From NCBI GenBank assembly GCA_947584375.1, contig CANPWL010000011.1, positions 1 to 51,792 on the forward strand: a stretch of DNA of 51,792 bases, given 5' to 3'. The notes under the pieces are model-generated. The model did not search any database. It was not told the origin of the DNA and saw only the letters and a list, made by a program, of their open reading frames with translations. Source of the DNA: an uncultured Clostridia bacterium. GTDB lineage: Bacteria > Bacillota > Clostridia > Oscillospirales > Ruminococcaceae. Below are positions 8,138 through 16,795 of the stretch, one piece after another; positions within the stretch are counted from its first letter, which is position 1; each line of letters opens with the position of its first letter. The translations under genes and the position numbers were made by a program.

Positions 8138-8374
8138 CTATTGAAGAGATTCATTTCCGTCATCATCTAATCCCTCAAAAAGAGTAGGCGAACTGCAAGC
8201 TGTGTTTCCCTCAATGCAGTCTAGGGATCTTGAAGTTTTAACACTTTTTTGTTTATCTTTATATTTTATTTCGCCGTTATTATTAACCTTGATGTTCATA
8301 TGTCCGCCCTTATTGGACATAAAATCGTCTAACATTTTAACAATATCATCTATTCTCTTGTCTGAAGTCAGCAT
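8138..8374 (-). CDS. Glycyl-radical-domain paralogue lacking the radical glycine loop
   Basis: 78 residues. Residues about 5-30 (DKRIDDIVKMLDDFMSNKGG, then HMNIKV) align with the start of the neighbouring glycyl-radical subunit ([23 protein letters not shown]). After that the proteins diverge: the [11 protein letters not shown] segment is absent, replaced by a basic stretch, two cysteines (CIEGNTAC) and an acidic tail (LFEGLDDDGNESLQ). It has its own GGAGG site 7 bases before ATG 8374 and sits between the two real PFL subunits, 59 and 50 bases away, so it is probably expressed with them. It cannot carry the radical. It could occupy the radical-domain docking surface of the large subunit, or be a decaying duplicate. 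Function unknown. Confidence 0.7.
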   Translation of the reverse strand: MLTSDKRIDDIVKMLDDFMSNKGGHMNIKVNNNGEIKYKDKQKSVKTSRSLDCIEGNTACSSPTLFEGLDDDGNESLQ

Positions 8375-8424
8375 AATAAACCTCCGTTACTTAAAAGTTA
8401 AAATTAAAAGTTTCAATTCTGCGT

Positions 8425-10506
8425 TTAATATTCACTGTTAAAGCTGTCGGTTTCAGAAAGCTCAATATCAACATCTATATCGCCTACAAAGATCTTATTA
8501 TCCTTTCCGAGCGATTCTGGAATTATCGAGAATGTATTGGAAATACCGTCCTGAGCGTCTTTGAACGGAAGCTTTGAAACAGATTTTAATGATGCAACAG
8601 CACCGTTGCTGTCACGGTTGTGCATAGGGTTTGCACCGGGTGCGAACGCTTCTCCTCCCTTGCGTCCGTCGGGCGTAGAGCCTGTATTTTGTCCGTAGAC
8701 AACATTTGACGTAATAGTTAGTATGGAAGTTGTAGGTATGCCGCCCCGATAGGTATGGTTTCCTTTAATGTAGTTCATAAATATGTGGACTATTTCGCCG
8801 GCGATTTCATCTACTCTGTCATCATCATTGCCGTATTTAGGAAAATCTCCTTCGACTTCATAATCTATTGCTATGCCTTTTTCGTTTCTTATAGGTTTTA
8901 CTTTTGCATATTTTATTGCAGACAGTGAGTCTGCAACAACAGAAAGACCTGCAATTCCTGTTGCAAACCATCTTGTAACCTTCTTGTCGTGGAGAGCCAT
9001 TTGTATTCTTTCATAGCAATATTTATCGTGCATATAGTGAATGATATTCAATGCGTTTACATAAACCGAAGCCAGCCATTTCATCATATCCTTAAACTTA
9101 TCCATAACCTCTTTATAGTCAAGGTATTCTGAAGTGATTGGTCTGTATTTTGGTCCGATTTGCTTCATTGAGATTTCATCCACACCGCCGTTTATGGCAT
9201 ATAACAAGCATTTTGCGAGATTTGCTCTTGCCCCGAAGAATTGCATTTCCTTACCTATTCTCATAGAGGATACACAGCAGGCAATTGCATAATCGTCTCC
9301 ATGAGTAACTCTCATAAGATCGTCGTTTTCATATTGGATCGAAGAAGACTCAATTGAAGTTTTTGCACAGAATCTTTTGAAATTGTCAGGGAGATTTACT
9401 GACCACAGAATAGTAAGGTTAGGTTCGGGAGCGGTGCCTAGATTTTCAAGAGTGTGAAGATAACGGAATGACATCTTCGTGACCATATGGCGTCCGTCGA
9501 CGCCGATACCTCCTATTGATTCTGTAACCCAAGTAGGATCTCCTGAGAACAGCTCATTATATTCTGGAGTTCTTGCAAATTTTACAAGTCTGAGTTTCAT
9601 TATAAAGTGGTCGACAAACTCTTGAATTTGTTGCTCTGTAAAAGTACCGTTTTTAAGGTCACGCTCGGCGTAAATGTCAAGGAAAGTTGAGGTTCTTCCA
9701 AGCGACATTGCAGCACCGTTTTGTTCTTTAACAGCCGCTAAGTATGCTAAGTATGTCCACTGGATAGCCTCCTGTACGTTTTTGGCAGGCTTAGAAATGT
9801 CAAATCCGTAAATTTTACCAAGCTCGATAAGCTCGCCTAATGCCCGTATTTGTTCAGAAAGCTCTTCTCGTTCACGAATAACGTCAGAGTACATAGTTAT
9901 TCTTGTTGAATCCTTTTGGTGCTGTTTATCCTCAATAAGTTTGTCCACTCCGTAAAGAGCAACTCTTCGGTAGTCTCCTATAATTCTTCCTCTGCCGTAA
10001 GCGTCAGGAAGTCCTGTTATAATGTGGCTGGAACGGCAGGCTCTCATTTCCGGTGTATATGCATCAAATACTCCTTGATTGTGGGTTTTTCTATGAACGG
10101 TATAAAATTTGCAGATATCAGGATCTACCTCGTAGCCGTTTTCTGAGCAAGCTTTCATTGCCATACGTATCCCGCCGTTAGGCTGAAGCGATCTTTTAAA
10201 CGGCTTGTCAGTCTGAAAACCGACTATTTTTTCCTTTTCTTTGTCGAGATAACCCGGACCGTGAGAGGTAATGGTTGAAATTATTTTTGTATCCATATCC
10301 AAAACTCCGCCTGCTTCACGTTCCCTTTTTGACAGTTCCATAACCTGCTCCCAAAGGTCTTTAGTAGCTTGCGTAGGTTCGGCAAGAAATTTGTCGTCGC
10401 CGTCATATGGACTATAATTTTTTTGTATAAAGTCACGTACATTGATTTCTTTTTTCCATATGCCGTAATTAAAATCGTTCCATTCTTCAAATTTCATAGT
10501 TTTCAT
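8425..10506 (-). CDS. pflB: Pyruvate formate-lyase catalytic subunit without its glycyl-radical domain
   Basis: 693 residues versus about 750-760 for complete PFL. The enzyme converts pyruvate and CoA to acetyl-CoA and formate. The catalytic cysteine pair is present (C410-C411 in [10 protein letters not shown]), as are [16 protein letters not shown]-type and [15 protein letters not shown] segments of the PFL barrel. The protein stops after [18 protein letters not shown] and an acidic tail, exactly where normal PFL enters the C-terminal radical domain; no RVSGYA motif follows. That domain is encoded by the separate gene at 7827-8078. The reading frame is intact up to the stop, so this looks like a stable gene split rather than a sequencing error. 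First gene of the operon; the leader from the predicted promoter is about 200 bases. Confidence 0.93.
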   Translation of the reverse strand: MKTMKFEEWNDFNYGIWKKEINVRDFIQKNYSPYDGDDKFLAEPTQATKDLWEQVMELSKREREAGGVLDMDTKIISTITSHGPGYLDKEKEKIVGFQTDKPFKRSLQPNGGIRMAMKACSENGYEVDPDICKFYTVHRKTHNQGVFDAYTPEMRACRSSHIITGLPDAYGRGRIIGDYRRVALYGVDKLIEDKQHQKDSTRITMYSDVIREREELSEQIRALGELIELGKIYGFDISKPAKNVQEAIQWTYLAYLAAVKEQNGAAMSLGRTSTFLDIYAERDLKNGTFTEQQIQEFVDHFIMKLRLVKFARTPEYNELFSGDPTWVTESIGGIGVDGRHMVTKMSFRYLHTLENLGTAPEPNLTILWSVNLPDNFKRFCAKTSIESSSIQYENDDLMRVTHGDDYAIACCVSSMRIGKEMQFFGARANLAKCLLYAINGGVDEISMKQIGPKYRPITSEYLDYKEVMDKFKDMMKWLASVYVNALNIIHYMHDKYCYERIQMALHDKKVTRWFATGIAGLSVVADSLSAIKYAKVKPIRNEKGIAIDYEVEGDFPKYGNDDDRVDEIAGEIVHIFMNYIKGNHTYRGGIPTTSILTITSNVVYGQNTGSTPDGRKGGEAFAPGANPMHNRDSNGAVASLKSVSKLPFKDAQDGISNTFSIIPESLGKDNKIFVGDIDVDIELSETDSFNSEY

Positions 10507-10663
10507 ATTTGTGCCATCTTTCTCCCTGTTTTATGTTATCAAATGCTTTTTGGGTTGAGCATTTGTCTTTATTAAAGATCTAACTTAATTTTTAATATAC
10601 AGAGTTTTATATTATTATTATAATATCCTATATAAATTATTATTCGCCAATATTTTCATCGGA

Positions 10664-10679
10664 ACACAATATATAGTGG
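10664..10679. promoter_or_regulatory. NrdR-box-like palindrome 1 upstream of PFL
   Basis: The 16-mer ACACAATATATAGTGG matches the published NrdR consensus acaCwAtATaTwGtgt at 15 of 16 positions. It lies 158 bases before the PFL start codon. Confidence 0.65.
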
Positions 10680-10695
10680 TTGCTTCTTCCTTATA

Positions 10696-10711
10696 ACGTC
10701 ACTACTAGTTA
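10696..10711. promoter_or_regulatory. Second, weaker NrdR-box-like site upstream of PFL
   Basis: Begins exactly 32 bp (three helical turns) after box 1. Only about half of the consensus is kept (ending CTACTAGTTA), but the CTAGT core is at the same offset as in the nrdD pair. It overlaps the predicted PFL transcript start and touches the -10. Confidence 0.45.
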
Positions 10712-10738
10712 TTATAATATAATTTAAAAAAATTTCAA
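10711..10738 (-). promoter_or_regulatory. Probable PFL operon promoter
   Basis: On the minus strand TTGAAA (10738-10733), a 16-base spacer, TATAAT (10716-10711); predicted start near 10704. The NrdR-like boxes cover the start point and early transcribed region, a position suited to repression. Confidence 0.55.
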
Positions 10739-11015
10739 GAGGTCTTTTCATTAAATCGGATTTAATTTTTTAAGTTTTATAAAATAAACAATCAAAGTAT
10801 TTTTCAAAAATCAAATATAAGCTTATTACTTTTATAAAATAGTATGATTTTTATAAAAACAGTAATAATATTTTGTGCAATTCATATAATATAATGCCTC
10901 ATATGCTTGATAAATATAATGATTATTTTACCAAAAATACCAATAAAAACAAATCGTAAATATTCAATTAATTTTTATTCATATACATAAATATAGAACA
11001 TTATTATAAATTTTG

Positions 11016-11031
11016 ACACAATATATAGTAT
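11016..11031. promoter_or_regulatory. Third NrdR-box-like palindrome, isolated
   Basis: ACACAATATATAGTAT matches the NrdR consensus at 15 of 16 positions. A possible half-site (ACTATTAGT, 11057-11065) follows but is about 4 bp out of register with the other pairs. The target is unclear: it is 510 bases from PFL and 172 bases from the ddl promoter. Confidence 0.45.
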
Positions 11032-11187
11032 TTTTTCATAGTAAAAAATATAGCTTACTATTAGTTAAAACACCTGATAAACTTTACTAAGCTAAATTAT
11101 ATTTCGTAGTTTTATACATTAAAAATATATAATTATTTCTATATTCTAAAGAGATATGTTTGTTTATTTTAGACATATAGTCCGTTG

Positions 11188-11216
11188 TTGCAAAGAAAAT
11201 CGGTTTATGTTATACT
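11188..11216 (+). promoter_or_regulatory. Promoter of the ddl-murI operon
   Basis: TTGCAA (11188-11193), 17 bases, TATACT (11211-11216); predicted start near 11223, giving a 50-base leader. Confidence 0.65.
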
Positions 11217-11272
11217 ATTATAGTATTGAATATTTCAGCTGTTGGCTGATAATGGATACAAGGAGGATTAGA

Positions 11273-12340
11273 ATGGCAAAAACAAGGGTTGCCGTTATAT
11301 TCGGCGGCGTGTCAAATGAGCATGAGATTTCGCTTTTGTCTGCTACGAATATTATTAACAATATACCACGAGACAGATATGACGTTGTTTGTATAGGAAT
11401 AACTAAAAAAGGACGATGGCTTCTATATATAGGCGACACATCAAAAATTGCCGACGGCTCATGGGAACAAGACAGTGATAATGTTTCCTGTATTCTTTCG
11501 CCTGATCCAATTCATAAAGGATTTATTGCCATTTTGAACGATGGTCAGATCCAGCCCGTTAAGGTTGACGTTATTTTTCCTGTGCTTCATGGCAAAAACG
11601 GTGAGGACGGTACTATTCAGGGTCTTTTCACGTTGTCGAAGATACCTTTTGTCGGATGTGACTGTATTTCTTCCGCAAACTGTATGGATAAGGAGATCAC
11701 ACATATTATTCTTCAGGCGCATGGGATCAAGACGGCAAAATGGATGTCAATAAACAGCTATGACATTGAGAGAATAGATAAGATCGCAGATAAAATGGAA
11801 AAGAACTTAGAATATCCTATGTTTGTTAAACCTGCAAACTGCGGTTCATCGGTGGGGATCTCAAAGGTAAATAACAAAGAGGAGTTAGTAAACGGAATAA
11901 AGAAAGCTTTTGCTCATGATAAAAAGGTAGTAGTTGAAACCGGCGTCAAGGGTATAGAATGTGAGTGTGCTGTTATGGGAAATTGCGGTGCCATTGCATC
12001 TACGGTTGGTGAGATCGATTCGGCGAATGAATTCTATGATTACGAAGGCAAATATCAAAGCGATGAATCCCGTACATATATTCCTGCACGAATTAGTGAG
12101 GACAATATTTTTAAAATAAGACAAACAGCTCTTAAGGCTTATTCGGCTATGGGATGTACAGGTCTTGCAAGGGTAGATTTTTTCCTAACTGACGACGGTG
12201 AGATTATATTAAATGAGATAAATACAATTCCGGGTCATACTGCTATCAGTATGTATCCGAAGCTTATGGAATATGAGGGACTTTCTCCTTCAGAACAGAT
12301 ACACAGACTTATTAATTTAGCATTTGAGGCACAGAGATAG
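11273..12340 (+). CDS. ddl: D-alanine--D-alanine ligase
   Basis: 355 residues. The cytoplasmic ATP-grasp enzyme joins two D-alanines for the peptidoglycan stem. Visible motifs: VIFGGVSNEHEISLLSA at the N-terminus, VLHGKNGEDGTIQG, the ATP-grasp segment MFVKPANCGSSVGISK, and ARVDFF ... ILNEINTIPGHT near the C-terminus. The omega loop reads EFYDYEGKY with the Tyr typical of ordinary D-Ala-D-Ala ligases, so it is not a VanA-type D-Ala-D-Lac ligase. Start ATG 11273 follows AAGGAGG; the longer reading from 11156 crosses the predicted promoter and is rejected. The stop codon directly abuts the murI start, so the two are translationally coupled. Confidence 0.95.
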   Translation: MAKTRVAVIFGGVSNEHEISLLSATNIINNIPRDRYDVVCIGITKKGRWLLYIGDTSKIADGSWEQDSDNVSCILSPDPIHKGFIAILNDGQIQPVKVDVIFPVLHGKNGEDGTIQGLFTLSKIPFVGCDCISSANCMDKEITHIILQAHGIKTAKWMSINSYDIERIDKIADKMEKNLEYPMFVKPANCGSSVGISKVNNKEELVNGIKKAFAHDKKVVVETGVKGIECECAVMGNCGAIASTVGEIDSANEFYDYEGKYQSDESRTYIPARISEDNIFKIRQTALKAYSAMGCTGLARVDFFLTDDGEIILNEINTIPGHTAISMYPKLMEYEGLSPSEQIHRLINLAFEAQR

Positions 12341-13150
12341 ATGAATAATAATGCAATTGGTGTTTTTGACTCAGGCGTTGGAGGTTTGACCTGTGTGTCT
12401 GAGCTTCAAAAAATTCTTCCTCACGAAGACATAATATATTTGGGAGATACAGCAAGGATCCCTTACGGAACAAGGAGCAGAGAAACTGTTTTTGAATATG
12501 CAAAACAGGATGTTGCTTTTTTCCGCGAGCACAATGTTAAAATGATAATAGTTGCCTGCGGAACGGTTTCTGCTGTAATGATGACATATCCTATTTTTGG
12601 CGAAGATGAACTTTACAGCGGAGTTTTATATCCTGCTGTTAAAGCTGCGTGTGACGCTACTAAGAATAAGAAAATAGGAGTTATTGCTACAAGCGCTTCA
12701 ATAAAATCCGGCGGATACGGGAAAGCTATACGTGAAATCATTCCTGACGCTAAACTGGTAGGGAAGGCTTGTCCTATGTTTGTACCGCTTGTTGAAAACG
12801 GCTATACAAACAAGGATAATGAGGTGGCAAAAATAATTGCGGGAGATTATCTTCAGGTTATGATAGATGAAGGCGTTGACACCCTTATAATGGGATGTAC
12901 GCATTATCCTCTGCTGAAAGGAATTATAGGGGATATTCTCGGAGATAAGGTTACTTTGATTTCTCCCGGTGCGGAGGCTGCAAAATATGCTTTGCGTACA
13001 TTGTCTGAAAGGGATATGCTCTCAAGCAATAAGGCAAACGGAAAGCTGGAACTTTATTGTACCGACAGTGTAGAGCTTTTTACCGAAAATGTAAAAACAA
13101 TACTTGGTTCTGATATTAACGGTAAAATTTACAGGACTGCTCTTAAATAA
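12341..13150 (+). CDS. murI: Glutamate racemase
   Basis: 269 residues. It supplies D-glutamate for peptidoglycan by cofactor-independent racemisation. The catalytic cysteine pair is present: Cys73 in VACGTVSA and Cys186 in MGCTHYPLL. Asp10-Ser11 (FDSGVGGLT) form the substrate-side motif. The usual ACNTAS motif reads ACGTVS here, so the Asn after the first Cys is Gly; this does not remove a catalytic residue but is a departure from the textbook motif. It follows ddl without a gap, a sensible pairing of two D-amino-acid steps of wall synthesis. Confidence 0.95.
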   Translation: MNNNAIGVFDSGVGGLTCVSELQKILPHEDIIYLGDTARIPYGTRSRETVFEYAKQDVAFFREHNVKMIIVACGTVSAVMMTYPIFGEDELYSGVLYPAVKAACDATKNKKIGVIATSASIKSGGYGKAIREIIPDAKLVGKACPMFVPLVENGYTNKDNEVAKIIAGDYLQVMIDEGVDTLIMGCTHYPLLKGIIGDILGDKVTLISPGAEAAKYALRTLSERDMLSSNKANGKLELYCTDSVELFTENVKTILGSDINGKIYRTALK

Positions 13151-13197
13151 ATTTTCCTGTTTCAGAACTAAAATGCAAGAGGTTAGATGATATAATA

Positions 13198-13623
13198 ATG
13201 AATGAAAAAGATGTGATGATTACATTAAATACTAAGCAATTTGACGGTGTCAACAGTGAGCAGACAGAGATTATCACTAAAGGAAAATACAATAAATTTG
13301 AAGATGGATATATAATCTCTTATGAGGACTCGGAAGCAACAGGCTTTAAAGGTTCGTCAACTGTTTTGACTGCTACAAAGAGCAATAAAGTTGAAATAGA
13401 AAGAATGGGAACGGCACAATCTCAGCTTATTGTTGAAAAAGCAAAAAAGCATCATTGTCATTATGGAACTCCTTATGGAGCCGTTATGATCGGCATAACT
13501 GCCAGAGAGATCAAATCACGGCTTGATGACGAGGGCGGAGATTTGTTTTTCAAGTATGTTATTGATATAAATTCCAGTTTTATTAGTGATTATGAGGTAA
13601 ATATAAATGTAAAACCGAGTTAG
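13198..13623 (+). CDS. DUF1934 (YwiB-like) small beta-barrel protein
   Basis: 141 residues with alternating strands and the family's typical ends (FDGVNSEQTEIITKGKY at the start, KYVIDINSSFISDYEVNINV at the finish). The family has a calycin-like beta barrel with no settled function. Its position directly before argS is conserved in Bacillus subtilis (ywiB-argS), which supports the assignment. It has no signal peptide. A GAGG sequence about 15 bases before ATG 13198 is the only ribosome-site candidate, so the start is less certain than most here. Confidence 0.75.
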   Translation: MNEKDVMITLNTKQFDGVNSEQTEIITKGKYNKFEDGYIISYEDSEATGFKGSSTVLTATKSNKVEIERMGTAQSQLIVEKAKKHHCHYGTPYGAVMIGITAREIKSRLDDEGGDLFFKYVIDINSSFISDYEVNINVKPS

Positions 13624-13630
13624 ATATCAG

Positions 13631-13689
13631 TTGATAATCGGCAGTTGACAATGGATAATTATGCTTTTGTTTTGCGTTATAATTATCAA
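13631..13689. repeat. Dispersed TTGACAATGGATAAT repeat with inverted ends
   Basis: Contains TTGACAATGGATAATT (13645-13660), matching the hydE-end repeat. The ends TTGATAAT (13631-13638) and ATTATCAA (13682-13689) are inverted, so the segment can fold as a hairpin between the DUF1934 gene and argS. Confidence 0.6.
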
Positions 13690-13734
13690 TTCTTATAGCG
13701 ATCGGCTGCAAGTAAGGAAAGGTAAGAGAAGTTA

Positions 13735-15495
13735 ATGACAAATATAATCAATGATTTAACGAAAATAGTCAGCGAGGCATTTGAAGAGTGCGGATATGAT
13801 AAAAGCTTAGGCGCAGTTTCAGTATCGGACAGGCTGGATCTATGTCAGTTTCAGTGCAACGGAGCATTTGCCGGTGCAAAGCTGTATAAAAAAGCTCCGT
13901 TTATGATAGCTGATGAAGTGGCTGAAAAAATAAGTAAAAATGAGATTTTTAAATCCGTTGAAATGGTAAAGCCCGGTTTTATCAATATTACTTTAAATGA
14001 TGAATCGATTCTCAAAAAGATCTTAGAAATCGCAGACGATATTAATTTAGGTATTCCTCAATCGGATAAATGTGAAACTATTGTTTTAGATTACGGAGGT
14101 CCTAATGTTGCAAAACCGCTTCATATAGGACATCTTAGATCTGCCATTATCGGGGAATCGTTAAAGAGAATCGCAAGAGCAATGGGAAACAGGGTTATTT
14201 CTGATGTTCATTTGGGAGATTGGGGATTGCAGATCGGACTTGTTATTGCAGAGCTTTCTGAACGCAATCCCGGCTGGATATGCTTTTCTCCTGAATTTAA
14301 TCCTGATAAAGACAAAGTAGATCCCATAAATGTCGACGAACTGAATGAAATATATCCATTTGCAAGTCAGAAGAGCAAGTCGGATGACGATTTCAAGGAA
14401 AAGGCAAGAACTATTACAGCTGAGCTTCAAAGCGGTCATAAGGGATATATGGCAGTTTGGAAAGAGATAATGCGAGTTTCGGTAAAGGATTTAAAAGAGA
14501 ACTACCAAAAATTATATGTTGACTTTGATCTATGGTATGGTGAAAGCGATGCTGATAAGTATGTGGACGAGCTTATAGATCGTCTTAACGAAAAGGGCTT
14601 GCTGTATGAAAGCGACGGAGCTATGGTTGTAGACGTTGAGGAGGAAACCGATAAGACATCAATTCCTCCTGTAATTATAAAGAAATCAGATAATTCAAAT
14701 ATTTATGCAACGACTGATTTAGCTACAATAATTCAACGTCAGAAGGATTTTAATCCGGACAGAATATGGTACGTAGTTGATAAAAGACAGGGATTGCATT
14801 TAACTCAGGTTTTCCGCTGTGCAAAGAAAGCAGGTATCGTACCAAAGAGTACCGAGCTTGCTCACTTGGCGATAGGAACGATGAACGGCAAGGATGGAAA
14901 GCCTTATAAGACAAGAGACGGCGGAGTAATGCGTCTTTCTGATCTGCTTAATACTGTAATTGAGGCGGCATATGAAAAGATGTCAGATGAGAACTTTGAA
15001 TCTGTTGAAGAAAAAAGAGAAGCGGCACAAAAGGTTGCAGTTGCCGCTGTTAAGTTCGGTGATTTGTCAAATCACATTACAAAAGACTATATTTTCGATA
15101 TAGAAAAATTCTTGTCCTTTGAGGGTAAGACCGGAACATACTTGATTTACACAGTTACAAGAATAAATTCCATACTCAGAAATCTTGGGATTGATGAGGA
15201 TAATCCTATAAAATTCAAAGGGATTTATTCTGATGTTGAACGTGAACTTATGCTCAATATAATTCTTAGCGGTGAGGCGTTTAAACACTCTTTTGATGAA
15301 AGAGCCCCCAGTGTTATATGTGATAACGCATATCGGCTTGCGTCGTTGTTCTCCACCTTCTATCACGATAATCACATTATGGGAGAGACCGATGAGGATA
15401 AGCAGTCTACCTGGATTTCGCTTTGCATATTGGTTAAAAAACTGCTTGTAAAGCATTTGGATGTACTCGGAATCAAGGCTGTTGAAAGAATGTGA
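13735..15495 (+). CDS. argS: Arginyl-tRNA synthetase
   Basis: 586 residues, class I synthetase that charges tRNA-Arg. The HIGH motif is clear (NVAKPLHIGHLRSAIIGE), followed by SDVHLGDWGLQIG; the KMSKS region is the relaxed form seen in many ArgRS (KPYKTRDGGVMRL). An N-terminal Arg-S domain covers about residues 1-95, and the C-terminal DALR-type anticodon-binding domain ends in the usual short hydrophobic plus ERM. A ribosome site is present in the purine-rich stretch before ATG 13735. The gene is followed by a terminator at 15504. Confidence 0.97.
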   Translation: MTNIINDLTKIVSEAFEECGYDKSLGAVSVSDRLDLCQFQCNGAFAGAKLYKKAPFMIADEVAEKISKNEIFKSVEMVKPGFINITLNDESILKKILEIADDINLGIPQSDKCETIVLDYGGPNVAKPLHIGHLRSAIIGESLKRIARAMGNRVISDVHLGDWGLQIGLVIAELSERNPGWICFSPEFNPDKDKVDPINVDELNEIYPFASQKSKSDDDFKEKARTITAELQSGHKGYMAVWKEIMRVSVKDLKENYQKLYVDFDLWYGESDADKYVDELIDRLNEKGLLYESDGAMVVDVEEETDKTSIPPVIIKKSDNSNIYATTDLATIIQRQKDFNPDRIWYVVDKRQGLHLTQVFRCAKKAGIVPKSTELAHLAIGTMNGKDGKPYKTRDGGVMRLSDLLNTVIEAAYEKMSDENFESVEEKREAAQKVAVAAVKFGDLSNHITKDYIFDIEKFLSFEGKTGTYLIYTVTRINSILRNLGIDEDNPIKFKGIYSDVERELMLNIILSGEAFKHSFDERAPSVICDNAYRLASLFSTFYHDNHIMGETDEDKQSTWISLCILVKKLLVKHLDVLGIKAVERM

Positions 15496-15503
15496 TATTC
15501 AAG

Positions 15504-15533
15504 CTCTCAGGGCATATGCTTTGAGGGTTTTAT
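15504..15533 (+). terminator. Terminator after argS
   Basis: CTCTCAGGGC (15504-15513), ATAT loop, GCTTTGAGGG (15518-15527), with some G-U pairs, followed by TTTTATTATA. Confidence 0.7.
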
Positions 15534-15567
15534 TATATTTATACATTAATATTTATAATATTTACAT

Positions 15568-15596
15568 TTGTAAAATTAAATATATAATAGTATAAT
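15568..15596 (+). promoter_or_regulatory. Promoter of the ogg gene
   Basis: TTGTAA (15568-15573), 17 bases, TATAAT (15591-15596). Confidence 0.6.
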
Positions 15597-15626
15597 AAGT
15601 ACACTACATATAAAAGAGGTAAACTA

Positions 15627-16490
15627 ATGAACTATAAAGTTTCAGGAAATGATATCATACTGGTTCAAAGCGATTTTGATTTAGACGAAACTCTTGACTG
15701 CGGACAGGCTTTTCGCTGGGAGAAGATAGATAAAAACAGCAAAGACGCCGATATTTTGGCAGATGTTGATTTTGACAAGGCATATAAAGGCTTTAAACTT
15801 AACAGCCCTCTTTTGATCAGTCAAAAGAAAAGTGCAGAAAACAGCAATGAAAGTCAGATAACTTTACACAACACCTCAGAACACGATTTTTTGGGCATTT
15901 GGGTAGATTACTTTGATCTTGAAACAGACTACTCGGTTTTGAAAAGGGATTTTTCAATTGATGAAACAATGAGCTGTGCCTGTAAGTTTGCTCCCGGTAT
16001 AAGAATGTTAAAGCAGGATAAATGGGAAGCTCTTTGCTCATTCATAATTTCTCAGAACAATAATATACCTCGTATTAAGGGCATAATATCAAGAATGTGC
16101 GAGTATTACGGGGGATTTCCTGATTATGAAGCTATTGCAGGAGAAACTGTGGAAAGTCTTGCATTTATGCGGGCAGGGTTTAGGGCAAAGTATCTTATTG
16201 ACGCTGCTCAGAGATTGGCAAGCGGTGAGATAGATTTGAATATTATTTCTTCAATGGATTTGGATTCTGCAAGAAAATCACTTATGACAATAAAAGGAGT
16301 AGGACCGAAAGTTGCAGAATGTGCACTGCTTTACGGAATGTACAGAATTGATGCATTCCCGATAGATGTATGGATCAAGCGTGTGATGGAGGAATACTAT
16401 CCGAACGGACTTCCCGCTTGTGTTAAGGGACGGGAGGGAATTGCACAGCAGTATCTTTTTCACTATATAAGGAACAAAGAAAACAAATAA
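15627..16490 (+). CDS. ogg: 8-oxoguanine DNA glycosylase/AP lyase (OGG1 type)
   Basis: 287 residues. It excises oxidised guanine from DNA and nicks the abasic site. The N-terminal OGG domain has the characteristic LDCGQAFRW. The helix-hairpin-helix-GPD domain carries TIKGVGPKVAECALLYG with catalytic Lys228, and DAFPIDVW with the activating Asp247. These match the eukaryote-like OGG1 subfamily rather than MutM. GAGGTAAAC precedes ATG 15627. It stands alone with its own promoter, consistent with the oxygen-defence genes elsewhere in the window, though no shared operator was found. Confidence 0.92.
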   Translation: MNYKVSGNDIILVQSDFDLDETLDCGQAFRWEKIDKNSKDADILADVDFDKAYKGFKLNSPLLISQKKSAENSNESQITLHNTSEHDFLGIWVDYFDLETDYSVLKRDFSIDETMSCACKFAPGIRMLKQDKWEALCSFIISQNNNIPRIKGIISRMCEYYGGFPDYEAIAGETVESLAFMRAGFRAKYLIDAAQRLASGEIDLNIISSMDLDSARKSLMTIKGVGPKVAECALLYGMYRIDAFPIDVWIKRVMEEYYPNGLPACVKGREGIAQQYLFHYIRNKENK

Positions 16491-16795
16491 ACCACTTATA
16501 TCGGATATAGTATGCCGAATGGTAAATATTTTACATTTTTTAAGATAAGTATTTGGTTAATCGGGATTAAAAAATCTTTTCAACATTTAGGACTCAGTTT
16601 GAAGAAAGCCGAATAATCGCATAGTTTTCAACCTTTTCAACAGAGTTTTAAACATTTTTTATTAACATTTAAACCTTTTCAACAGACTTTTCAACAAAAT
16701 TTTGTGTCTTTTTAAAATCTTGTTGAATAATGAAAAAATTACGGTCAATACTAGCTTTGAGCGAATTTTATTTATGTCGGAGGTTTAATCCAAAT
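16491..16795 (+). other. Intergenic region with clustered CTTTTCAACA repeats
   Basis: Four exact direct copies of CTTTTCAACA at 16576, 16633, 16675 and 16687 and one inverted TGTTGAA at 16721, in AT-rich sequence. An ORF could extend from ATG 16730 through the end of this region, but the ribosome site favours ATG 16796. I see no terminator with a T tract after ogg. Confidence 0.5.

Larger units (their letters stand above)
10507..11187. other. Long AT-rich divergent regulatory region between PFL and ddl
   Basis: About 680 bases without a credible gene. It contains the PFL promoter, one pair of NrdR-box-like sites near it (10664-10711), and a third box in isolation (11016-11031). The rest is very AT-rich with no further clear structure. 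Confidence 0.6.

Noticed and set aside
8138-8374. That the middle PFL-operon ORF is a frameshifted copy of the radical subunit
   Set aside because: The downstream sequence on the minus strand (8079-8137) contains no RVSGYA-like coding in the frame, so the loop is absent and not merely out of frame.
11156-12340. VanA/VanB-type D-Ala-D-Lac ligase as an alternative for the ddl gene
   Set aside because: The omega loop has the EFYDYEGKY sequence of normal D-Ala-D-Ala ligases and there is no vanH or vanX neighbour.
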